Below are positions 1 through 9,920 of a DNA stretch of 64,000 nucleotides, in pieces. Under the pieces are notes generated by a model. The model saw only the letters and a program-made list of their open reading frames with translations, ran no database searches and was not told the origin of the DNA. A program made the position numbers and the translations under genes. Source of the DNA: Guyanagaster necrorhizus (taxonomy: Eukaryota > Basidiomycota > Agaricomycetes > Agaricales > Physalacriaceae); the NCBI RefSeq assembly GCF_019112545.1, contig NW_025064889.1:80912-144911 (forward strand). The letters run 5' to 3'. Within the stretch, counting starts at the first letter, position 1. Every line of letters starts with the position of its first letter.

Positions 1-662
1 CGTAGCGATAAGCAGAAACGCGGTGAGGGTGCTCGACGGTCCGCATTCAGTATATATTGTCCATCCCGACATAAAGGGGTATCGAGCTCGGCCGGCGGGA
101 TACGACGGAGTTCCTGCTTGCTAATCCAACACCACGTACTTGGCGCCGCGGTGGTCTTCGTTTTGGATCACTGTGAAAGATACGACACTGTCGTATTCTG
201 CGAGCCGAGTGCAGAAGGCATTGAATGCCCAAGTATTTATGGGGGAGTGAGATATGTAACCTGATATGAAGTACTGGGTGCTTTTGGTCGCTGGGAATGG
301 TATCGACGTATCGAGAGAATTCCTGGTACTCTTTATCAGTCCGTACTAAATGCCAGGGTCATCGACGGGATATAAGATTTTATCACGAGCCATAGGCGTA
401 GGTCTGCGAAGGAGGAAAACGGCATGAAACCCCCCAGTGGCACATAGCCGGAAATCGGGCTACAGAATATGCTGTATTGTCTTATATATTCATTCGTTGG
501 GGAACACAACCAGCGTGCCATGGCAACGTCTTTAAGTCTCCGACAGACTCGAGCAAGCGAGAAGATGTCCTTTCTGGTTACGAAGTTGCTAACGATGATC
601 ACGAGGAGTTCAGTAGGAAGGCCGACGAGGGAATTAGGCGCTGGTTCATAGTGGTCCTTCAT
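1..662 (-). CDS. F-box protein, C-terminus broken or off the left edge
   Basis: The reverse strand from 662 to 336 encodes 108 residues starting MKDHYEPAPNSLVGLPTELL. The LPTELL..I...V....I..LARVCRRLKD pattern at residues 12-48 is a typical F-box, which in fungi binds Skp1 and recruits substrates to SCF ubiquitin ligases. The frame stops at 336. In the two other frames the downstream DNA still reads like protein (for example a stretch with TWAFNAFCTRLAEYDSVV ending about position 115). This suggests a frameshift or an unrecognised intron rather than a natural end. The substrate-binding half is not identifiable. The family call rests on the F-box alone; whether the gene is functional is open. 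Confidence 0.5.
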
Positions 663-1231
663 TCTTTTCGCTCTGCATTTGTCGTCGGTTTCATGTTAAG
701 GAACTGTGAAAATTCTCGGTATACCTACTTTCTCATTGACAAGGATGGGACTTACGGACGTGGATGTTGGAGGAAGGACACCCAAGGACCTCCTAACTTA
801 TATTCAGAGAGTCCGGCACTACAAAGCCGTCAAACCGAGTCTTCAGCCGCTTTCCAATGTTGAAATAGTATTACCCTGCTACCAAATTAGTTGCCGACTA
901 CTTGGCTTCACGCCAAGAATGCCGAACATTCCTGTCGCCTCGGATTATCTTCTCTCCTTCTTATCCTACAGAGAGTCTGCCATTGTGGCTTCCATCTCCT
1001 TCCTCTCGTCTCTTTCCCCAGCATCCTCTGATAAGCCTTCCTCCCCGGCATCCTTCAGTTCAGCAGGATTTCTGAATTCAACAAATATCCAGAATCTAAT
1101 GATGGGGCATTACCGACATCGATCAACGTTACCAGTTATCGTACAAGGCATTAGCACCATAAGTGATGTTATTTCCAAGTACTAAGATCTACCGAGAACA
1201 ATGGACAAGAAACGATCTACAGCTATACCCA
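663..1231. other. intergenic, no supported gene
   Basis: Open frames here (for example 706-1185 on the plus strand) are serine-rich, have no recognisable motif and probably arise by chance. The stretch is probably the upstream region of the F-box gene and the 3' flank of the frameshifted gene that follows. Confidence 0.4.
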
Positions 1232-2002
1232 CTACTGACTCGCCGTCAGTTCATTCAACACCCTGATTACCACCTCTGCAGCGTTGTGCACATCTCGGAG
1301 ATCCCCCTCTGCCACGCATTTCACCACTTGGCTGAACTTGTCAGTGTGCCACCTCAAGAGCTCCATATGAAACCGCTTTTTTGGGCGATAGCCAATGCTT
1401 TTCCGCGACGTGCTTGGGATTTGTGAAGAGGGATCGCACGGCCAGGGGTGTGACGGCTGCTGGATGAGTGGCTTCGAATACCGTGGGCCAAGGAATGTCG
1501 CTGAAGCACAAGCTTCCTTTTGTCTGGCCCTTCAACTTGGACCATTCTTCATCGTTCGCCTTGTATCGCTTCTCAATCACCTGGGAGCCCTGGTCTCGCT
1601 CCTTCTCCTTCTCCTGCTTCTTCCCTTCAGCTCTTTTATGCGTCTCTTCAGATGTCTGCTGCCGCCTTCGAGCGTTTTCTTCTTCAGCGCGTCTCCCCTT
1701 CTGTTCTTCAACACGCCTTCTCAACTTCTCTTCTAAACGCCTTCTCAGCTCTTCAGTGTGCTTCTCTCCAGCACGCTTTCTCATCTTCTCTTTAAAGCGT
1801 TCATCTCCTGAGGGTTGCATCGCGCCTCGTGTCTAAACTTTCGATTCCGGTAGTATACGCGTCCCTTAAGACGGCGCTCTTCCAAGAATCCCTCTCTTTC
1901 GTACTCAACACAATACGTGAAACAGGACATTGGTGAGAGAATGAATGCAGAGGTTGGGGGAGGTCTGATGATCCAGCGTGGGATGGTACAAGGCGTGTCC
2001 AA
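1232..2002 (-). pseudogene. frameshifted gene with Arg/Glu coiled coil and DnaJ-like RWHxDKF motif
   Basis: The reverse strand carries a basidiomycete-type layout in three frames. About 1800-1920 reads VEYEREGFLEERRLKG..YYRN. Then 1341-1820 reads a long Arg/Glu-rich coiled coil followed by a DIPWP element. About 1232-1375 reads KRFHMELLRWHTDKF and ends NELTASQ with a TAG at 1232-1234. The LLRWHxDKF element resembles the J-domain-like end of many uncharacterised mushroom proteins. The frame changes near 1795-1803 and again at the T6 run 1377-1382, where one base fewer would join the two halves cleanly. Two shifts in 600 bases point to a pseudogene. Long-read homopolymer error is the alternative. 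Function is unknown. Confidence 0.55.
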
Positions 2003-2453
2003 GTAAAGATAACATTTTGTTCGGTGCGACAGTTATCCTGCGTTCCATTCGCTGATAAGAAACAGGTATCAGCACGCCATCCGATGTGGCGTTCTGCTAG
2101 GTCGTCTTCGATTTCCTGATAGATCAAATGACAAACTATTGATCATTTTTTTCGGATGGAAATGCCATGGAACGCAAGTTTGAAACCTTACCGTCTAGAG
2201 ACTTGGTCTGAACTACATCCTGTGGCTGGTGTAGATATCCGATCACCCCAGATCTATTTTGATGACTGTCCTTCGAAGGTGACTGAGATTCGGTAACATT
2301 GACAGGCAAAGATGCAAATGGAAGAGGAAGGTTTGAAAGAGACAAGGTAGTAAAGGAAGAAGGCTTAGCTACGCCATTGCTAGAAAGAGGGTGGTTTTAC
2401 TTCTCTGAGTCTTTGAACGAACCCCTCCCTTTTTTCTTCGCCGGTCCGACATT

Positions 2454-2936
2454 TCAGCCTGACCGAGAAACTCTTCTGAAATATTCAGCCACAACTTGAT
2501 ACGGAATGAAAAAGTATTCCATTTGAATCTTGGCATGCAGCGTAAGTGCAGGATCTCTCTTCTTCGAGATAGGATGAGAAAGAATATAGAGGATATCGTC
2601 CTGTGATGCAACACAGATTCCTTTGTACAAAAGGACGTCGACGTCGGAAGAATAAGTGAGATATCGATCCTGCAAACTAGGATCTAGGAAAAATTCAAAC
2701 CCCGAAGAAGGCGTGCGCTGGAGATGCAAACAGAGTCTGAGATAGTTTGTAGCGGTCATGATGCCAGATGCAGTTGAAGGAGTCCGCAGGGCGTATTCGT
2801 CCAAGTAATCATTGAAATCGGCCAAAATCGAAAGCAAGGATACTTCTCCTTCCTTCATGAATTGATTCTGCCAAGGCAGGTGAATATATGTGGACGCTGA
2901 AGTCTTCCGTCGTTTTTGAGTCCGCCGAGTTGACAT
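2454..2936 (-). CDS. hypothetical protein (single exon read)
   Basis: An uninterrupted reverse-strand frame of 160 codons starts MSTRRTQKRRKTSASTYIHL, with a basic N-terminus that could be a nuclear signal, followed by a mixed alpha-helical-looking domain. I do not recognise the family. Codon use and composition look more coding than the overlapping frames. The 3' end may continue through an intron toward 2370, where another reverse frame is open, but no convincing splice pair was found. It lies just upstream of the frameshifted RWHxDKF gene on the same strand and could once have belonged to it; I could not show this. Confidence 0.35.
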   Translation of the reverse strand: MSTRRTQKRRKTSASTYIHLPWQNQFMKEGEVSLLSILADFNDYLDEYALRTPSTASGIMTATNYLRLCLHLQRTPSSGFEFFLDPSLQDRYLTYSSDVDVLLYKGICVASQDDILYILSHPISKKRDPALTLHAKIQMEYFFIPYQVVAEYFRRVSRSG

Positions 2937-4924
2937 TTCGAAGGGAACACTACATCCGACGCAGATATACGAGCCCTACAGCAAATATCTGACCAGTCTC
3001 ACCACTTGGGGGAGTTGAAGTCCCAGAAAAGGAGGAATCCACGGAGGTTGCGAGGGTACTCAGGTAGTGATGGTAGGAAGGAAGCGCACTTGCCGTCGGA
3101 CCAGACTTGGGTATCAACGCTCATCCAATCCGGGCCGCCGGACTCATTTTTTTTAATATCTTTTCTGCCACGTTATGAAAAATTATCTGGACACTAAAGA
3201 TTTCCGCTGGGGTAAAGGGCTTAAATATCTCAGCATATCCCTCCTTCCGTGGGCCTTTGGACCCATTTTGTTGGGATTTTGCTGGAAAGTTCTAGAAAGG
3301 CAATCCGGCATCATGCCGAGAGTTGATGAGTAAGCTCGAGAGAAAGAAAAAGTTGTAGTAAATTCTAGATATAAGCCTGGAGAGTATAAATACAAGCTCT
3401 ATAGGAGCTGTAGAATAAGAAGTTCATACTATCTGGCCTTACCAGCCTGGAGTCTACCCTGCGCAACACCGAGGGTTTCCAACACATTTGCTTCTTCGCA
3501 TTTTTCACTTTGGTCACCTAATGATCGAGCGGTAATTATCAGTACGGTATCGCAATCCTTCCCTTAGCCGAAACCTTTCGGAGTTCGCTCCTGGGATGAG
3601 GGAATTTTCCAACTTTCATGCCGGCCGCGAGTAACAACAAAGAGGATCTCATCAGTTTCTCCGATACCGGAGCCTTTGTCTCATTGCCTCATGCTAGTAG
3701 TGTTCTTGACATTCCTAACACAGAGATCGGATACAAATATATGCTTTCTTTCAGACTGTGAATATATGCCAGAATGTTCTGTTTCATTGACAACACAAGC
3801 TTGTTGCCTTTCTTCTCTCTACCGGAGCAGACATTCGATGAGCATGTAAATGCTTGAGTATGCTTCGGATCTCTACTTCCCAGTCAAACTGACCGTACTG
3901 ATATTTCTTCTCAGACTTCACTAGTAATATCCGCTCGGGGTAAAAAGTGCACTTGTCACCTCGTGTACCTCCGAAAGGAGTTCAAAGCGACCAAGAACCA
4001 ACGGAAATGTGTTCCCGCTGACAGACCACAGTATGCCTTCGAGCGTTCTCTTCGTGGTACGCATCATAGTGTCTGTTCTTACCCTATGAACACTCAATAT
4101 ATCCTCTTCTCTAACTTGGATTCTTGGAATGTCCTTCAAATACTATGCACAAACAAATATCTACGGAAACCATTCTTCTGCAGAGAACCTGCTGTATTTC
4201 TGTGGCGAAATGTTTGACACAACATGCCTGGATTGCCTGAAAAACCCATTGATATTTCGGAGTCTCGATATGCGGACCTTTTTTTGATAGACATGGCCAC
4301 GTAAAGTTGGTGCCTTTCACAATAAATATATTGCTGATCATCATACCTAGCTTTTTGTCTGTACTACGACACTTATCCAATGGGCATCAGGCGCCAGTTG
4401 CTGGTCAAGATGCTTGAATAGCAACAAGATGTAAGTAGCTCGTCTTCCTACACACGGGGTTGTTAAGATTTACAGGCCATCCTCCGCTGGAGCTGATACC
4501 AATTGCTCCATACTAATACGTTACGCAACAAGGTACGGTACGTACAGACCTTCCATTTCACTTACTGAAAGACAGCAGGTTCAAGCTTGGTGAAATTTTA
4601 TCACGTCCCGACTCTGGAGCTACGGGTATGGGGTAAAGGGTCATTCTCTATCGTGAAAGCTACAAAGGTGGAGTTTGGATGGCGTAAAGGCAGTATATGG
4701 TAGACTGAGGCGCTTTCTACTGCGACGATGGATGGAAGCGATGTGAAAGTCGGCAATTTGACGACCAACAGTATGTAGCCGCTCAGGTGTAAGGATAGGA
4801 AATTCATCATCGCCTGTTCGACTTCACTCGAATCACGCACTAGACGTAAATATAACGGTTCTGTATTAACAATAATGTATCCACGTCTCAATCACCTGTT
4901 ACAATTAAGCCGGCAACAGGCCGC
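2937..4924. other. long stretch without a recognised gene
   Basis: Short reverse-strand frames at 3921-4139, 4111-4380 and 4601-4891 have no motif I can name. The last begins at a non-ATG codon just 3' of the nuclease gene and may be untranslated region. I see no RNA gene, repeat array or mobile-element end here. Confidence 0.35.
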
Positions 4925-7900
4925 TCAGAACATGTATCGAGGATCCATGTCCTCCAGCTGACTTTCTGTTGCCGTACACATAAGTATTGGGAGTGCCATT
5001 GACACCCTCTCGTTCTTCTTCAGCGCATCCTGGATGCGCCTCTTTATCCTCTCAATCCTATCGTGGTCTAGCTGTTGCACCACTTCACTCTCTGCGAGTT
5101 CTCTCAGCTTTTCATCGTACTCCCTCCATCGCTGAGCGTGCCACTCTTGAAGTTGCTCCTTCCCAACCATCCGCAAATGACGATTCTTGAGTTTCAGCTT
5201 TCTCCCTGGGTACGCCGGTGATACTAGTTCTGAGTTCGACTTTGAGATTTTCTCAGCGAGTTGTATACGTTCGGCCAGCTGAGCAGCAACTGGTGTTGAA
5301 GTTTTGAAAAAAGGCGTTGTACGTCGTCTCTTGACAGGACTATCCAACGGTGGGAATTTCTTAGCGCTTGTTGGGAGGTGCGGAGATGACACCGATGCCA
5401 TAACCTCATCCGCGTGTCGCATTGATGATTTTCGCGACTTCAGAAAAGAGGTACCATCAGAAGTGATTTTGACGTTGTTCGGAAGTTGTTTAGTCTTTGT
5501 TGGTGATCTTGGAGGAGCTGAATTGATGAACATGTTGATGGAGGACGACACAGGCGATTGAGGAGACTCTAGTACTTCTTCGGTAGGGCTTGGACATCGC
5601 CTTGATCGTTGCTTTGGAGGTTTCTGAGAAATGGACGACGCCACCAAGGGTCGTTTAACGGGAGTGATGGGATCAATTGAATGCACATAAGGTTTCGCCG
5701 TTGTCTGGGTTTTGGGAGGATCTTTACCTTGGCCTTGCAAGGCATTTTGAATCTCAGGCAAAGGCTTTTCGGTCTCTTCTTGAGGTTCACGCTGAGATGG
5801 TTCACAATCATCGTCGTCGTCGTCCCATTTCATATTACCTCCTCCAAACAGCAAATGAGCCGTCCGTCCACGTTCATCTGCTGAATCATCCGAATCATTA
5901 TCAGAAGGATCATCCAGTGCAGCCTTCCTTCCGCGGAAGGTGTAAATGGGCCTTGAAGGAGGTAAACGAGAGGATGACGCTATTGGAGGCGACGTTGGAC
6001 GCCGAGGTATAGGTGATTGGGCTTTCGGTTTCTCGAGTTTTGGCCTTTTGGCTGGCCGTTCTGCAGACAACGGAGACGGATCGAGTACATACTTGACCGC
6101 AGTCAGGGATGTGCTATGAGAAGGAAGCTGGGTAAGTCGCAAACGGTGTGGTAGGGTGAGTCGCGCTATCGGTTCTGGTGGTGATGACGGAGGTAGGGGT
6201 GAAGAGTCGGCCTGGGACTCCACCAACGGGACTCCCGCTTGATGCGCAAAAAGACGATGAGCAGTCTTGCCTCGCTCATCGTCTGCATCGGAGCTGGAAT
6301 CATAGCCCCGAGATTCTTCTTCCATGTTTATAGAGCTCAGTATGTGCAAAGGTGGCAGTCCCAGCCACGACCTCAGCACCTCCAATTTCCGTCGCTTCCC
6401 CCGACCATCCGCCCATTTGTTCGCAGTCTCTTCTGCTTGGTCCCCCACCAAGTTCTTATGAGCAACATCAATTCCGTCTTCGTCATGGGACAGGTCGCTC
6501 AGAGGACGTATGTCATCATTAACTGCAGGTGTCGGAGACTCGCAGCTAGAAAGACAGCTGGAGAAGACGGTGCGAATTCCAGTCCAGTCAAGACCGTGAA
6601 GGAAAGGATCAAGGGTGTTCGGAATGATGGTCTTTGGGCGAAAAAGGGAAACAAATCGCTGTAGCTCGGGCAGAGGTGAGTGACGAGCGAGAGGGACTAG
6701 CTGCAAGCCATGGTCAGTCGGTGAAGGGTGAAGACGGTATTAAAAGCGTACTAGACAAGTTATAGATTCCGCTTGCTCAATGATGCGCAGCCTGGTATTA
6801 TGCTGATACGCTGACCATTGCCCCTTGTTCATCGTGCTCACAGGGTTGATGTATACCACCAGGTTCCCATTGGTGCTTGTGGCATGGGGACGATTAGCAG
6901 GGACATCTACGTATTCACACCGTTCGAATCGTTCGCATGCATGGAAACGGGTCGATCCCGCATCACGCGTGCCAATCGACCGCAGAAGGGGCTCGTTTGC
7001 CAGATGCGAATAGATAGCATGTTTGTACCGGTCCATATGGATACGGGAATCAAATGCACGAGCGATAGCCTTCAAGGCGTCCTCATAGCCCCAAGTCCAG
7101 GAATTGATAAAAAAGTGGGTCGACTCTGGTATCAGCTGCATGAGAGCGACGAGACCATCCACGGCATCTTCCTGTTTTTGTTGAGTGAGGCCACGATAGC
7201 TAGAAAAAACACGTACTTTGGTGGGAACCTCTTCAATATTCATTACACAGGCCGTGTCGAGATATATTGCCTCTAGGGGCTTAATCACGCTGCTCCTGTT
7301 GCCCCAAGAAGTTGAAAGATAGGGCTGCAGAAACGGATTGCGCTTCAGAGATTCCAGAAACCAGGGTTCTGCACGAAGATCTCCTGTGTGAAGAACGGCT
7401 CCTTTTGTGCCTTCGATGAGATACCTACAGGCAATAAATACCACATCCAGGGGAATGAACGAAGGGAAACTCACATAACCGAGCCCGGACAATGATTTGC
7501 ATCGATTGCAGTAACAGTTACCGAATTTTCGGCATCAAGCTCAATATCAACAGGGCTGTTAATGGGCAGAACTTTCTGCGGGGATTTCGCCAACATCAAC
7601 CAGATCAGTACCACAGATAAATATACTCACCAGAAAATCTCTGGAGCCTTGGTAGTACACCTCGCCATCCTCGCCAACCAGAGGATCGATTTTCAAATGA
7701 CCGTAGGTTCTCAATTTCTCTGCACGTAGCTCGGTGCCGTAGAGAGCACGCTCCTTGTACACTTCATGCCTTAGCAGCATTTCCTTCGAGTCGTGTGAAC
7801 AGTAGACCGTTTCTGCAAATCCCTTGGCTTGGAGCCCTACGATATGGTCCGAATGGGTGTGGGTGAGCAGGTAAAGCTGAGCCCGTCGGTCGTCCTTTGG

Positions 7901-8080
7901 TGTCGTGAATTCATCGACGCGTATGGTAGGGTACTCAACTAAAAATGAGTTATAAGGCGTCCCAGGTGGCATTGCGCGCGGCCAGAGGATACTCGACGCG
8001 TTGAGGACGTCGTCGTGAACGATGAGCCGAGACTCGGGATTCGCCGAACAATGGTCCTGCACCCACGTGATCGCAGCCAT
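4925..8080 (-). CDS. Artemis/SNM1C-like metallo-beta-lactamase/beta-CASP DNA nuclease
   Basis: Four exons (8080-7631, 7575-7475, 7424-6752, 6700-4925) join in frame to 999 codons. The start is the ATG at 8080 (MAAITWVQDHC). Residues 50-79 carry EYPTIRVDEF, as in human Artemis, and the metal-binding HTHSDH at 74-79. Exon 2 gives AIDANHCPGSVMYLIEG and exon 3 VLHTGDLR, the next metallo-beta-lactamase motifs. Then come the beta-CASP and DRMBL-like segments (LARHSPLPELQRFVSLFRPK). This family opens hairpins or trims ends in double-strand-break joining and cross-link repair, in the nucleus. The C-terminal 500 residues are a low-complexity Ser/Pro tail with a duplicated ERGxTAHxLF motif, ending in a basic helix. 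The zinc ligands I checked are present. Identity within SNM1 A/B/C is by motif only. Confidence 0.9.
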
Positions 8081-9119
8081 TTTCAATTGACCGCCACTCT
8101 CTTTCCGGCGGCTTTTCTTGATCTCACAGAGTCACACTCATTCACTCAATGATTTTACCATAATATTGGTATGTGACTTTTAGGGTGTCGGTAATAATAT
8201 ACGCTCACACAGAATCAAACTAGTAATTAAATAATACTGCCGGTACTTTCAACTTCCGAGCGGGACTCTGGAGAATTATCTTTAAGGTCAATTTACTACC
8301 TATTGTTGGGACTTATTAGCCTATCCTCCTCAGGGATCGGACTGATAGTAGTGAACGACTGAGGAAGTAAGTAATGAAAATGTCCATATATAAAATCAGT
8401 CACGTGAATATCATATGACCTGAACGCGTCAGGACGACACCCGAATCAGTATCCCCACTTCCAACAGCTATTATGTCTGCTGCCATCTTCGCAGTTATAT
8501 TCTATGAGAGCCCTTTGAGGATTCTTATCTGCAACCCCAAATGAAAAAATCCCGCACCCCCAAAACCCTGTAGGCTTTTTGTTTGAATTTGACACTTTAC
8601 TCCGTACTAACGCAACAGCGTCCGTCCCGCATGGTTGACTCTACATAAACCGGACCTTGTCGATACATCAATGTTGGTTATGCTCCTCACTAGAAGACAA
8701 CGAGGACGATGAAGATTGGCCAGGTTTGGACGGAGCGGTCCATGTGATCCCTCAACCGTAGGATCATCTCCAAGATTGAAGATAGGTTATATCCCATGCC
8801 GATTTCGTGTTTCTCAAGGATTCAGATGTTTATTTCATTGGCAGCAGATTCAATCCTGGAAACACAAAAGTAGATGAAAGAATTCGCGAAGGAAAACGTG
8901 ACCGCAAGGCCTCGGAGACTAGCCTTGATTCTTTTTGCTTACTCCCGCGTCTGTCAATGCCGCAAGTTTGGTTGGCTACGGCAACCAGGACGGTTCTTAA
9001 TGCAGCTTGGCCAAAGAAGGATAGTGAATCCCGCGTTAACAGTTGTGACGTTAACGTTTAAATCCGAGCTTCTTGCCATTTTTCCAAGCTCTCGATCTCA
9101 GTATTTCATTAACTATTTC
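8081..9119. other. intergenic upstream region of the nuclease gene
   Basis: AT-rich non-coding DNA with no open frame I would support. It probably contains the promoter of the leftward nuclease gene; no clear TATA box or regulator site stands out. Confidence 0.4.
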
Positions 9120-9452
9120 ATGTCTTCCTTACCTGACATTCACAGTCCATCACCGGAGCACTTTTCCTTCTTTCTCACTGATAATATTGGTACTGATACC
9201 GACACCCATTCAAATTCCCGAGAGAAATCATGTCAGCAGACTGCGAGTGAGAAAACAGTAAAAGTTTTCCATCCTCCGACATCTACACGATGCAGGACCG
9301 ACCCGACCCCCGGATGTGCTACTTACCATTCTCTGGAATCGAGATCCCAGAAGCTCCACTTTGCTGCTGCACCTCGAATCTCCTTCAAGCAAATTGTTGA
9401 CACGCAGTTATTAACCGACTTCTCCACAGACTATGGATCCCTAGACTCGTAA
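9120..9452 (+). CDS. small hypothetical protein
   Basis: An ATG at 9120 opens a 110-codon frame (MSSLPDIHSPSPEHFSFF...), polar and rich in Ser, Thr and Asp, with no membrane segment or known motif. It lies between two well-supported genes and could be a small gene or the first exon of one. The same frame is open about 80 codons upstream, but that part reads like chance sequence. From 9453 to 9920 I see nothing supportable: the 115-codon frame at 9523-9870 has no motif. Confidence 0.22.
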   Translation: MSSLPDIHSPSPEHFSFFLTDNIGTDTDTHSNSREKSCQQTASEKTVKVFHPPTSTRCRTDPTPGCATYHSLESRSQKLHFAAAPRISFKQIVDTQLLTDFSTDYGSLDS

Positions 9453-9920
9453 CAGATTCTAATCATCCACACTTAATCAGATATACTTTCTTGCTTGCAA
9501 CATCAAGGGTAATGCTAGAGAGATGGTTACGAGAGTAATGGATCGCAGAAAAATTGGGCATGCCGTTACTCCCTGGCATGACCCAGTATTCAATGGGAGG
9601 TTCTCCAACATCCACATCTCGTTCAGGCATCAAAGCATCCCTGACCTTCGTTCATTTCAAAACAGCCGATTCGTGAGCAATATACATTATTGTGTTCTTG
9701 GGCTCTGCTTTTGGCGTCCTACAACCAAATGCAGCCGTCACAGCTTCTCAAGTAATGCCTATGGCCTAGTAATAGCCCAGAACCGATGGACCTGGCCTAA
9801 TCAATGCAAAGTAACAAGAATTCATCCTTCTATTCGAAAACTATACATTGACAACAGCGAAGACAGATAGCAGGTACCAAGTACGTATACAATAAACCCA
9901 AAAAAATATTTGAATATCAA

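Noticed and set aside
706..1185. 159-codon plus-strand frame
   Set aside because: Serine-rich with no motif. It lies between two reverse-strand genes and has no splice or promoter support.
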